Position numbers and translations under genes: made by a program
The notes under the pieces: generated by a model
The model's database searches: none
What the model was told of the DNA's origin: nothing
The model's input: only the letters and a program-made list of their open reading frames with translations
In this document: positions 28,892 through 36,257 of the stretch, piece by piece
Numbering within the stretch: the stretch's first letter is position 1
Layout of the letters: each line of letters starts with the position of its first letter
Assembly (NCBI GenBank): GCA_030537835.1
Contig: JAUNVB010000003.1
Coordinates: 30,841-94,840, forward strand
Length of the DNA: 64,000 nt
Direction: 5' to 3'
From: Andreesenia angusta
Lineage (GTDB): Bacteria > Bacillota > Clostridia > Tissierellales > Gottschalkiaceae

Positions 28892-29515
28892 TTATCTTTC
28901 CACAAGCATATACATTAATGCATTTATAATTGAAGCAGCAACATTACTACCACCCTTATTTCCTACTGTAGTTATAGTCGGAATATTAAAATTTCTTATA
29001 TACTCTTTAGACTCGGCCGCTCCTACAAAGCCTACTGGTACAGCTATTACGATCGAAGGCTTTATCTTTTCATCCTCAATTAGCTCCCCAATTCTATATA
29101 GAGCTGTCGGTGCATTTCCAACTAGATATATATCTGCACCTAATTCTGCTGAAAAATCTATAGCTGCCATAGAGCGCGTTATTCCTTTTTCTTTAGATAT
29201 CTTATAGACCTCTTCCCTATCTATATAGTTTTCAACTGTACAATTTAATTTCTCTAAAGCTTTTTTATTTATTCCTGAAAATGCCATCTTCGTATCTGTA
29301 ATTATCTTCGCTCCACTTTTTAGTTTTTCTTTAGCTATTTCTATTGGATTATTTTTAAATTTAACTATATTTTCATAATCATAATCCCCTGTAGTATGAA
29401 TAGTCCTCATAACTACTTTCAATTCATCTTCATTAAATCTTTCTTTATCTATCATATGAGCCCCTATTATCTCAAAGCTCCTATCTTCTATTTTTGTTGG
29501 ATTTTTTATATACAA
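28892..29515 (-). CDS. cbiC: Cobalt-precorrin-8 methylmutase
   Basis: A 207-residue CbiC. It moves the C11 methyl to C12 to give cobyrinic acid. The catalytic histidine lies in RTIHTTGDYDYENIV (about residue 40). Other family blocks are GAKIITDTKMAFSGINK, GITRSMAAID and the SIVIAVPVGFVGAAESKEYI segment. It overlaps cbiX by ten bases. Confidence 0.96.
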   Translation of the reverse strand: MYIKNPTKIEDRSFEIIGAHMIDKERFNEDELKVVMRTIHTTGDYDYENIVKFKNNPIEIAKEKLKSGAKIITDTKMAFSGINKKALEKLNCTVENYIDREEVYKISKEKGITRSMAAIDFSAELGADIYLVGNAPTALYRIGELIEDEKIKPSIVIAVPVGFVGAAESKEYIRNFNIPTITTVGNKGGSNVAASIINALMYMLVER

Positions 29516-29883
29516 ACTTTATCTCCTTCCGCTCTATCTTTTAATATTTCTACTAATTTATCGTCATAACCTATTGGAGACGCAAATTCTATCTCTAAGC
29601 CCTCATGCTCTTCTTTTTTAGCACGAAGTATCTCCGGAATATCGTTTAATATATGAATACCTGGAAATAAGAAATATGGAAGCACTACTATTTTCCTAAC
29701 TCCTTTTTCATACATATTATCCACTGTTTCTGGTATCAGGGGCTCTGAAAGCTCCATAAAACAGCCCTCGACTATATCCTCTTTCATCTTTTCTCTTAAT
29801 TTGCTAACAGTTTCTTGAAATATCTCCTTTGTTCCCTTAGCTCTACTACCATGTCCAATAACTAAAACACCCTTCAATCTCAT
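29506..29883 (-). CDS. cbiX: Sirohydrochlorin cobaltochelatase, short CbiX
   Basis: A 125-residue single-domain chelatase (CbiX small type). It begins VLVIGHGSRAKGTKE, with the metal-binding histidine of GHGSR, and has a second conserved histidine in YFLFPGIHILNDIPEIL. Long CbiX proteins duplicate this domain; a short one should work as a homodimer. It inserts Co(II) into sirohydrochlorin, the entry step of the anaerobic route. Placed between the cobalt transporter genes and the ring-modifying enzymes. Confidence 0.93.
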   Translation of the reverse strand: MRLKGVLVIGHGSRAKGTKEIFQETVSKLREKMKEDIVEGCFMELSEPLIPETVDNMYEKGVRKIVVLPYFLFPGIHILNDIPEILRAKKEEHEGLEIEFASPIGYDDKLVEILKDRAEGDKVCI

Positions 29884-30582
29884 CTATCCTTTCAATATAA
29901 TAATTAATAATAAGCTATTGTATAAAAATCCTGTAATTAATAATTTCGTCGATTCTCTTTTTTCTATCTCAGAAAACTTGAGTTCACCTCTATATCCTCT
30001 ACTGATCAGTGAATTCTCTATATCTTTCCACTTCATCATCGAATTAATGAATAGTACACCTAATAATTTAGCATAGTTCTTAATTTTTTCACTATTTTTA
30101 CTGAATCCAAGTCTCGACTCCATAGCATACCTTATTCTTCGATACTCATCTTCTATCATTATTAGAAACCTAATCATAGTTCTTGCAATTTCTGAAAATT
30201 CCTTCAAAAAATTTATTTTATGAAATTCATAAAAGATATATTCTAATGGTGTCGTAGTGCTAAATAAAAATATAGATGAAACTGAAGATATAGACCTAAA
30301 TATTATTGTCAATGCTTTATTCATCTGACCATCTAATAATAGTGGTATCATTCCCATTATTATAAAAAGAGAAACTCCTCTTATAAATCTTCTATAGATT
30401 TTAAAAGGAATTTCTAATCTATTTATCATAAAGATACAAAATAATATATTCATAAGTGAAGGTATAATAGATTCGGTAAATCCTAAAATTATTATTGGAA
30501 GAATAAAAACTAAGAGCTTTTCTTTTATTCTGTTTTCGCTAAGAATATTTATCTTCGATAAATTAATTATTATTCTTAGCAC
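29884..30582 (-). CDS. cbiQ: Cobalt ECF transporter T component
   Basis: A 232-residue membrane protein with about five helices. The cytoplasmic coupling region contains the ECF T-component Ala-Arg-Gly-type motifs (YAMESRLGFS and ENSLISRGYRGEL). It transmits ATPase movement to the CbiMN substrate module. It overlaps cbiN by 20 bp and abuts cbiX. Notably no cbiO ATPase gene follows, as it often does in cbiMNQO operons. Confidence 0.92.
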   Translation of the reverse strand: MLRIIINLSKINILSENRIKEKLLVFILPIIILGFTESIIPSLMNILFCIFMINRLEIPFKIYRRFIRGVSLFIIMGMIPLLLDGQMNKALTIIFRSISSVSSIFLFSTTTPLEYIFYEFHKINFLKEFSEIARTMIRFLIMIEDEYRRIRYAMESRLGFSKNSEKIKNYAKLLGVLFINSMMKWKDIENSLISRGYRGELKFSEIEKRESTKLLITGFLYNSLLLIIILKG

Positions 30583-30841
30583 CTTTCATCACACCTATTA
30601 CATATCCTATTATTATCCCGCCTATTGCAGCTTGAATCGCAAATATAGCAGATTCAATCTCTCCTGATGGCGGCTCCCATATATGTTCAAACCACGGCTC
30701 ATAATCTGGATCTATTTCCATAACTATATCTTCTGCTTTATCATCTGCGCCTTCTAAATCTCCATTATTAGCTCCAATAATCAGAGATGCAAGTATTAAT
30801 GCTATTAGTATAATAGTAAGAACTATATTTCTATTTCTCAT
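30563..30841 (-). CDS. cbiN: Cobalt transport protein CbiN
   Basis: A 92-residue CbiN: an N-terminal membrane helix (IVLTIILIALILASLIIGANN), an acidic extracytoplasmic loop containing DYEPWFEHIWEPPSGEIES (the conserved E-P-P-S/T-G-E motif), and a second helix. It is the auxiliary subunit that helps CbiM load Co(II). It overlaps cbiM and cbiQ. Confidence 0.95.
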   Translation of the reverse strand: MRNRNIVLTIILIALILASLIIGANNGDLEGADDKAEDIVMEIDPDYEPWFEHIWEPPSGEIESAIFAIQAAIGGIIIGYVIGVMKGAKNNN

Positions 30842-31565
30842 CGTACTGCACCTCCATCAATCTATCTAGATCAGATTTAGAATATTTTTCTATTATATTA
30901 AAAAGAAATACTGTTAATATTCCTTCTGCTATCGCAAGCGGTATCTGAGTTATGGCAAAAACCGCTCCAAACTTCTCAACTGATGCCAATATACCACCTG
31001 TTACTGATGGAAAAGCTATTCCTAATTGTAAAGAGGTTATAACATAAGTTAAAAGATCGCCTAAAGCTGCTGCTAAAAATATCGCTATATTCTTATTCTT
31101 TTTTCTAAATAGCTTATAAACTAAAAATGCTACTATTGGACCTATTATTCCCATAGAAAAAGTATTTGCTCCTAATGTTGTAAGTCCACCATGTGCTAAG
31201 AATATGGCTTGAAATAATAATACTATAACTCCAATTACAGTCATTATATAAGGTCCTAATACTATTGCTCCGAATCCTACCCCTGTAGGGTGCGAACAAC
31301 TGCCTGTTACAGATGGCAATTTTAATGCAGATAGTACGAAACAATACGCTCCTGCTAATGCTATAAATAAATTCGTATTTTTACTCTTTTGATTTATATT
31401 TTTTAAATCTCTAATTCCTAATATAAAGAATGGTATGCATATTATAAAGTAAATTAATGCATGTGATATCGGAAGCACTCCTTCAGCAATATGCATAGCA
31501 TAAGAATTATTAGATATAAGCATAAAGGCTATTAAAAAATATAAAGTCTTTAATTTTTGCTTCAA
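30831..31565 (-). CDS. cbiM: Cobalt ECF transporter S component CbiM
   Basis: A 244-residue CbiM starting at TTG 31565, eight bases after GAGGAG. A cleavable signal peptide (about residues 1-23, ending SYA) is followed by MHIAEGVLPISHALIYF; the new N-terminal Met-His-Ile of the mature protein supplies the metal ligands. It has six to seven helices with the conserved TGSCSHPTGVGFGAIVLGPY loop. It binds Co(II) outside and delivers it with CbiNQ. First gene of the cobalamin operon, 75 nt after the riboswitch. Confidence 0.95.
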   Translation of the reverse strand: MKQKLKTLYFLIAFMLISNNSYAMHIAEGVLPISHALIYFIICIPFFILGIRDLKNINQKSKNTNLFIALAGAYCFVLSALKLPSVTGSCSHPTGVGFGAIVLGPYIMTVIGVIVLLFQAIFLAHGGLTTLGANTFSMGIIGPIVAFLVYKLFRKKNKNIAIFLAAALGDLLTYVITSLQLGIAFPSVTGGILASVEKFGAVFAITQIPLAIAEGILTVFLFNIIEKYSKSDLDRLMEVQYDEK

Positions 31566-31639
31566 TTAATATTCTCCTCTATAATATTTTTTGAAGCTCT
31601 TAAAGCTTTCACTTCCCACCGAAGCTATTTGCATAGATT

Positions 31640-31805
31640 AAAAGGCAGGTCTCCTGGCTTATGATTCATCCTCCTCTTTCCTTCCCAGTTTCCCAGTGGC
31701 TATAAAGATTCGTCATCAAATACAGTAGCGGGGGCTGCATCGGATTCTAACCGATTTCCCTATTAAATTAAAAAAATATCAATACCTTAAAACCTCATTC
31801 ACTTA
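31640..31805 (-). promoter_or_regulatory. Cobalamin riboswitch
   Basis: On the minus strand, the B12 box AGCCAGGAGACCTGCC lies at 31659-31644. Upstream of it are the other core elements: GCAGCCCCCGCTACTG, GATGACGAA, the GCCACTGGG/CCCAGT-type arms and, at the 5' side, TTAATAGGGAA. It sits directly before cbiM and should turn off cobalt uptake and corrin synthesis when adenosylcobalamin is plentiful. No clear intrinsic terminator follows before the cbiM ribosome site, so translational control is more likely than attenuation. The exact 5' edge is approximate. Confidence 0.93.
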
Positions 31806-31940
31806 TAATCAAATTATAACCATATCTTCTGCCCTCTGTCAATTGAGCAAAATTATGTCTATACTGTCTTTTCTTATACTAAGTTTATTAAAATTAGTAT
31901 ATAATTATATTCAAAACTTATATTTGAAAGAAGGTATATT

Positions 31941-32720
31941 ATGGAAATCATAAAATATGAAGATGTCTTCTTCATAAGAGATGGTAGAAAAATATTAAAT
32001 AATATAAATTGGACTGTAAATCGAGGTGAAAATTGGGCAATACTAGGACTTAATGGCTCGGGAAAATCTAGTATAATAAATATGTTAAATGCTTATGAAT
32101 CCCCTACTATGGGAAGTCTTTATGTCTTTGGTAAAAGATTTGGTTCATATAATTGGTCAAATATAAAATCGAGAATTGGCTTTGTAAGTAATACTTTGAA
32201 TAGATTCATAAATACTTTAAATAGCCAAAAAGTGGAAAATATTGTATTAAGTGGAAAATATAGTTCGATAGGCCTTTATAAGGATATAGAAGAAACTGAT
32301 ATTGAAAAAGCAAATGAGCTTATAAGAAATTTTAGATTAGAGCATGTGAAAAACAATAGATATAATACTCTATCTCAAGGTGAACAGAGACTATCTCTCC
32401 TTTCAAGAGCATTCATGAACTCTCCTGATATATTAGTATTAGATGAACCTTGTTCAGGCTTAGATATTAGAGCAAGAGAAACTCTTCTATCTGCTTTAGA
32501 AGAACAAGTTAAAAAGACAAATTCTAATATAATATATATAACTCATCAAATTGAAGAGATAGCTCCATTCATAACTCATATAGCTTTACTATATAATGGT
32601 GAAATAATTGATCAAGGTCCTAAAAAAGAAGTTCTAACTGAACAGAATCTATCTAAAGTTTATTGTGTCAATATAGAACTCAGTTGGAGAAATGATAGAC
32701 CTTGGATAGTGGTAGTATAA
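31941..32720 (+). CDS. ABC transporter ATP-binding protein, YlmA/ModF-like
   Basis: A 259-residue ATPase. Walker A GLNGSGKSS (about 37-45), Q-loop replaced by GFVSNTLN, signature LSQGEQR, Walker B ILVLDEP and switch His in ITHQIEE. The layout (ENWAILGLNGSGKSS at the start, NIELSWRNDRPWIVVV at the end) fits the YlmA group of stand-alone ATPases, whose partners are unknown. It is divergent from the cbiMNQ operon, which lacks its own CbiO. It could serve that transporter, but its sequence is not clearly CbiO-like. Own ribosome site GAAGG and terminator. Confidence 0.83.
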   Translation: MEIIKYEDVFFIRDGRKILNNINWTVNRGENWAILGLNGSGKSSIINMLNAYESPTMGSLYVFGKRFGSYNWSNIKSRIGFVSNTLNRFINTLNSQKVENIVLSGKYSSIGLYKDIEETDIEKANELIRNFRLEHVKNNRYNTLSQGEQRLSLLSRAFMNSPDILVLDEPCSGLDIRARETLLSALEEQVKKTNSNIIYITHQIEEIAPFITHIALLYNGEIIDQGPKKEVLTEQNLSKVYCVNIELSWRNDRPWIVVV

Positions 32721-32724
32721 GTAA

Positions 32725-32752
32725 AAAAAGAGGTTAAGATTAACCTCTTTTT
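32725..32752. terminator. Bidirectional terminator between the ATPase and apt
   Basis: Perfect stem AAAAAGAGGTTA / TAACCTCTTTTT with a four-base loop, A and T tracts on both sides. It serves the converging ATPase gene and apt. Confidence 0.92.
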
Positions 32753-32760
32753 TTATCATA

Positions 32761-33279
32761 TCAATATTTTATAATAGATTCTATTTTATACCCTTCTAAC
32801 TCGTCTCTTCCATGTAAATCTTCAAGTTCTATCAAGAAAAGACAGGCTTCTACTATACCTCCAAGCTTTTCTATCATTTTTATAGTAGCTAGAGCCGTCC
32901 CTCCTGTCGCTAGTAAATCATCTACTACTAATACCTTCTGCCCTTTTTTAATCGCATCCTTATGCATCTCAAGCTTATCTGTACCGTATTCTAATGAATA
33001 TTCATAATGTATTGTCTCTGCTGGAAGTTTTCCTGGTTTTCTAACTGGTACAAATCCAGCTCCTATCTCATAAGCTAAAGGGGCTCCAAATATGAATCCT
33101 CTAGCTTCCATACCAACTACTATATCTATATCGTATCCTGATATCTCTGCTAATTGCTTTATAGATTCTCTAAAGGCTTTTCTATCTTTAAGTAATGTAG
33201 TTATATCTTTAAAATCTATTCCTGATATCGGAAAATCGTATACCGATCTTATAGCATTCTCTAGATTCAAAAATAACAA
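32761..33279 (-). CDS. apt: Adenine phosphoribosyltransferase
   Basis: A 172-residue Apt. It shows NAIRSVYDFPISGIDFKDIT at the start, VVGMEARGFIFGAPLAYEIGAGFVPVRKPGKLP and the PRPP-binding loop VLVVDDLLATGGTALATI (about 118-135). It converts adenine and PRPP to AMP. It complements the adenine deaminase at 62107-63924. Its own -10 box TATAAT lies about 25 bp upstream of the start, just past the terminator of the small RNA locus at 33343-33542. Confidence 0.96.
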   Translation of the reverse strand: MLFLNLENAIRSVYDFPISGIDFKDITTLLKDRKAFRESIKQLAEISGYDIDIVVGMEARGFIFGAPLAYEIGAGFVPVRKPGKLPAETIHYEYSLEYGTDKLEMHKDAIKKGQKVLVVDDLLATGGTALATIKMIEKLGGIVEACLFLIELEDLHGRDELEGYKIESIIKY

Positions 33280-33342
33280 CTCCTTTCAACTCTATACATT
33301 ATACAATATAGTATAATTATTTTCTATATGATTTAAGCACAA

Positions 33343-33542
33343 AAAAACCCTTCTATGATTAGAAGGGTTTTTCCGTTTTACTGTCCATGTATTTAGGGGA
33401 TACACTTTCTACTTAACTTTACGGGTTATTTATTTTTGAGGCTTAAACTTAATTAATAAGAGGCTAATGACTTATTTATTGAGTAGAAAGTTAAGTATTT
33501 ATAGCAGTAAATTTAATTGAGGTTTTAAATGTTTCTTTCCAT
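33343..33542 (-). ncRNA. Candidate small RNA 1 of a three-copy family
   Basis: Minus-strand transcript of about 200 nt inferred from a consensus promoter and a strong terminator (AACCCTTCTA, four-base loop, complement, then seven T). No plausible reading frame. It contains three RRCCTC boxes (AACCTCAA, AGCCTCTT, AGCCTCAA). ACTTTCTACT pairs with AGTAGAAAGT over 10 bp and TTTACTG with CAGTAAA, enclosing a large loop that holds two of the boxes. The 5' segment GAAAGAAACATTTAAAACCTCAAT is shared, apart from small changes, with copies at 33773-33988 and 38075-38368. The end is 64 bp before the apt start, so a leader role is also possible. Confidence 0.68.
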
Positions 33543-33548
33543 ATGTTA

Positions 33549-33577
33549 ATGATAATCGATTTCGCGAAATAAGTCAA
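33549..33577 (-). promoter_or_regulatory. Promoter of small RNA 1
   Basis: Minus strand TTGACT (33577-33572), 17 bp, TATCAT (33554-33549), preceded by an A-rich tract. The spacer holds the palindrome ATTTCGCGAAAT. The -10 forms part of an ATTATCA half-site like that of Fur boxes. Confidence 0.8.
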
Positions 33578-33772
33578 GCCTTTTTTCGAATTTTTTTTAA
33601 ATTTTTTTCCTACTATTTAACTATGTATTATATAATGTGTAAATCACTTAATTTGAGCTATCTATTTACAGCTATTATTTTTGCACATTTTATTTGAAAT
33701 TTTATTTAAAATATTAATTCATTTAATCCGAAGTATTTTAGTATGATATATCACTTTTGCCCTTTGCAAAAT

Positions 33773-33988
33773 AAAAACACTCCTAAGATTGAATTATTTT
33801 CAACTCTAGGAGTGTTTTCTACATGATAAATCAAGTAATTAATCCTTTTGGATATAAGATACTTGTGCCTGTTAATATATAGTTTCAGTCATTGAGGCTT
33901 ATTTGAGGTTTTATTTAAATATGTGAGGTTAATGACTTAATTACTTAAAACTACATATTTACCAATTGAGGTTTAATTTCATTTTCTA
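33773..33988 (-). ncRNA. Candidate small RNA 2 of a three-copy family
   Basis: Minus-strand transcript of about 215 nt in tandem with small RNA 1. It has four RRCCTC boxes (AACCTCAA, AACCTCAC, AACCTCAA, AGCCTCAA). The 5' end (TATAGAAAATGAAATTAAACCTCAATT) resembles the other copies. AAGTAATTAA pairs perfectly with TTAATTACTT downstream, and AGTCATT with AATGACT, both enclosing the last three boxes. The terminator has an imperfect long stem (AAACACTCCTA...TAGGAGTGTTT) followed by TTTTTATTTT. It ends about 195 bp before the small RNA 1 promoter; no gene follows directly, which argues for an independent RNA. Confidence 0.68.
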
Positions 33989-33994
33989 TAATCA

Positions 33995-34023
33995 ATGATA
34001 ATTCATTTCACTGTAAAAGTCAA
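33995..34023 (-). promoter_or_regulatory. Promoter of small RNA 2
   Basis: Minus strand TTGACT (34023-34018), 17 bp, TATCAT (34000-33995). TGAAATG-A-ATTATCA across the spacer and -10 matches 11 of 14 positions of the 7-1-7 Fur box. Confidence 0.8.
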
Positions 34024-34141
34024 GCCTTTTTAAAAATATTTTAAATATTTTTTTTAATACACTAAATAATAATAATCTTATTCCTAAAAAGAGAATCTCT
34101 TAGAGATTTATGCTATACTCTTTAATTGAAAGGGTGATTAA

Positions 34142-34459
34142 ATGTTAAAATGTCCAAGATGTAATTGTGAATATGGATACGATGATGGAGTATCTTATAA
34201 TTGTCCAGAATGCGGACATATGTGGACTGATCTCTGCTTAGAAGAAGCTAAAGTAAAGGATGCCTTTGGAAATGAATTAAATGATGGGGACGATATTACA
34301 CTTATCAAAGATTTAAAAATGGGATCTACTAATTTAAAAAGAGGTACAAAAGGAAGAAAGATCCAATTGATTGAAGAAATAGACGGACATGATATAGAGG
34401 TTCGTATAGATGGTGTTGGTAAAGTCTATTTAAAATCAGAATTCGTTAAAAAAGCATAA
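34142..34459 (+). CDS. phnA: PhnA/YjdM family zinc-ribbon protein
   Basis: A 105-residue protein with an N-terminal zinc ribbon (LKCPRCNCEYGYDDGVSYNCPECGHMW, two CxxC pairs) and the conserved PhnA C-terminal domain: VKDAFGNELNDGDDITLIKDLKMG, LKRGTKGRKI and VYLKSEFVKKA. PhnA was named for alkylphosphonate use, but the small family has no settled enzymatic role in most bacteria. It is a single-gene unit with its own ribosome site (GAAAGGGTG) and terminator, divergent from the small RNA loci. Confidence 0.93.
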   Translation: MLKCPRCNCEYGYDDGVSYNCPECGHMWTDLCLEEAKVKDAFGNELNDGDDITLIKDLKMGSTNLKRGTKGRKIQLIEEIDGHDIEVRIDGVGKVYLKSEFVKKA

Positions 34460-34460
34460 G

Positions 34461-34483
34461 AAATCCGACTAGTAGTCGGATTT
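34461..34483 (+). terminator. Terminator of phnA
   Basis: Perfect stem AAATCCGACT/AGTCGGATTT with a three-base loop, then TTTCTTTC. Confidence 0.85.
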
Positions 34484-34511
34484 CTTTCATTAATCATTTC
34501 TCAATAATATT

Positions 34512-36257
34512 TTAACCATTTCTTATCTGCTCATTATACATATTTCTATAGAACCCCTTCATCTTCATTAAATCATCATGATTTCCCGATTCTATTATTC
34601 TTCCTCTATTTAAAACTAAAATTTTATCTACATCTTTTATAGTAGATAACCTATGAGCTATTATAAATGTTGTTCTATCTTCTTTTAATTTATCTATTCC
34701 TCTTTGAATTATCTTCTCTGTCTCTGTATCAATATTAGAAGTCGCTTCGTCAAGAATTAATATCTTAGGATTTCTTATATAAGCCCTTGCAAATGATATA
34801 AGCTGTTTTTCTCCTTGACTTAAATTATTCCCCTTTTCTAAAATCTTTTCATCTATTCCTCTTTCAACTATACTGTCTCCTCCGACTTCTATAAGCGCTT
34901 TTTTTATATCCTCATCAGTGAATCTCTGATCTCCTAATCTTATATTTTCTCTAATATCTGATTCAAATAGAAAAGAGTCCTGTAATACCACAGCCATATC
35001 TTTTCTAAGAGAAGATCTATCTATATCCTTTATATTTTTTCCATCTAAATATATATTTCCTTCTCTAGGTTGATAAAAGTTTAAAAGTAGATTTATAATT
35101 GTGCTCTTTCCACTTCCTGTTGAGCCGACGAATGCTATACTCTCTCCACTACTCACTTCAAAATTTATTCCTTTTAATACATCCTCTTCTTTATAAGCAA
35201 AGTATACATCTTCAAATTTGACATTTCCTTTGATATCTCCAATATCTTCTGGAAGCTTTTCGGCTGTATCTAGCTTTAAAAGATCAAAGACATGAGTTGC
35301 TGAAGCATAAGATTGTTCTAATTCAGCAAGTCTCAATACTACTGTTTTAAGATTGTCAAATATCTTAGAAACATAATCTATTATTATATACATACTTCCA
35401 ATAGTAACAGGATAATTCTCTGTAATCCTACCAAAACCAAAATAGACTATTACTAGAAGTATTCCAATATATTGAAGTCCATCTATTGCTCTAAATCCAC
35501 CATAACTTCTCAATTTTGTCAGTTCAAGATTATTCATAAATATATTGTCGTTTATCTCTTTAAATTCTCCTCTTATGAAATCTTCTTTATTGTAAGCTTG
35601 AATTATTTCCATATTCTGAATACTCTCATTAATTGTAGCATTGATTTCACCAGTATATTCTCTTACTAATCTGCTGTATTTAGAAGTTTTTCTTCTCAAA
35701 TCAGTGAAAATATAGTATATAGCTGGTACTAATATCAATAATAATAATGCTACTATTGGATTTCTAATTATTATCATAATACTTATACCGATTACTATTA
35801 TGCTAGACGTTGTAAGTTCTGCTAATATCAATTGAAACATTCTCTTTAATTTTTTGGTATCATTAGTTATTCTAGAAACTATATTTCCAGCAGGTAAACT
35901 GTCGAAGTATGATATCGGCAATTCTTGAATATGATTATAAACATCCTTCTGAGCATTAAAAGCTATAGAATTTGCTGCTTTTTCAAATGCAATTCTTGTA
36001 AGATTGCTAAATAATCCTGCTAATACATATACTATTAGGTATAATGTCAATAGAATTGCTATCGGCTTTATATCATCTCTACCCATATCAAGTTTTATAT
36101 AATTATTCAATATATGACCTATTATTATCGGTCCTATTATCTCCATAGCTGTTCTGATAAAAGTCAATATCAATCCAAATGCTAGAGGTTTTGATTCTTT
36201 TTTTGCATATTCCTTTAGTTTTTGATTTACAAAACTATTGTGTATCTTGTTTTTCAT
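34512..36257 (-). CDS. ABC exporter subunit, YheH/LmrD-like
   Basis: A 581-residue half-transporter: six-helix membrane domain (about 1-310), then an ATPase domain with Walker A GSTGSGKST, Q-loop VLQDSFLF, signature LSQGEKQ, Walker B ILILDEATSNID and switch His in IIAHRLST. The canonical glutamate after Walker B makes it the catalytically active site half of a heterodimer. It overlaps its partner upstream by 23 bp. Such pairs (YheI/YheH, LmrC/LmrD) export drugs, lipids or peptides; the substrate is unknown. Confidence 0.92.
   Translation of the reverse strand: MKNKIHNSFVNQKLKEYAKKESKPLAFGLILTFIRTAMEIIGPIIIGHILNNYIKLDMGRDDIKPIAILLTLYLIVYVLAGLFSNLTRIAFEKAANSIAFNAQKDVYNHIQELPISYFDSLPAGNIVSRITNDTKKLKRMFQLILAELTTSSIIVIGISIMIIIRNPIVALLLLILVPAIYYIFTDLRRKTSKYSRLVREYTGEINATINESIQNMEIIQAYNKEDFIRGEFKEINDNIFMNNLELTKLRSYGGFRAIDGLQYIGILLVIVYFGFGRITENYPVTIGSMYIIIDYVSKIFDNLKTVVLRLAELEQSYASATHVFDLLKLDTAEKLPEDIGDIKGNVKFEDVYFAYKEEDVLKGINFEVSSGESIAFVGSTGSGKSTIINLLLNFYQPREGNIYLDGKNIKDIDRSSLRKDMAVVLQDSFLFESDIRENIRLGDQRFTDEDIKKALIEVGGDSIVERGIDEKILEKGNNLSQGEKQLISFARAYIRNPKILILDEATSNIDTETEKIIQRGIDKLKEDRTTFIIAHRLSTIKDVDKILVLNRGRIIESGNHDDLMKMKGFYRNMYNEQIRNG

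Noticed and set aside
33343..33542. 6S RNA as identity of small RNA 1
   Set aside because: Length is similar, but there is no long double-stranded rod with a central bubble, there are three divergent copies, and the conserved parts are single-stranded CCUC boxes. Not excluded without a covariance search.
33343..34023. Repeated GAGGCTT/GAGGTTT units suggesting a CRISPR or tandem-repeat array
   Set aside because: The units are short, unevenly spaced and lie within promoter-to-terminator units on the minus strand; there are no regular spacers and no cas genes.
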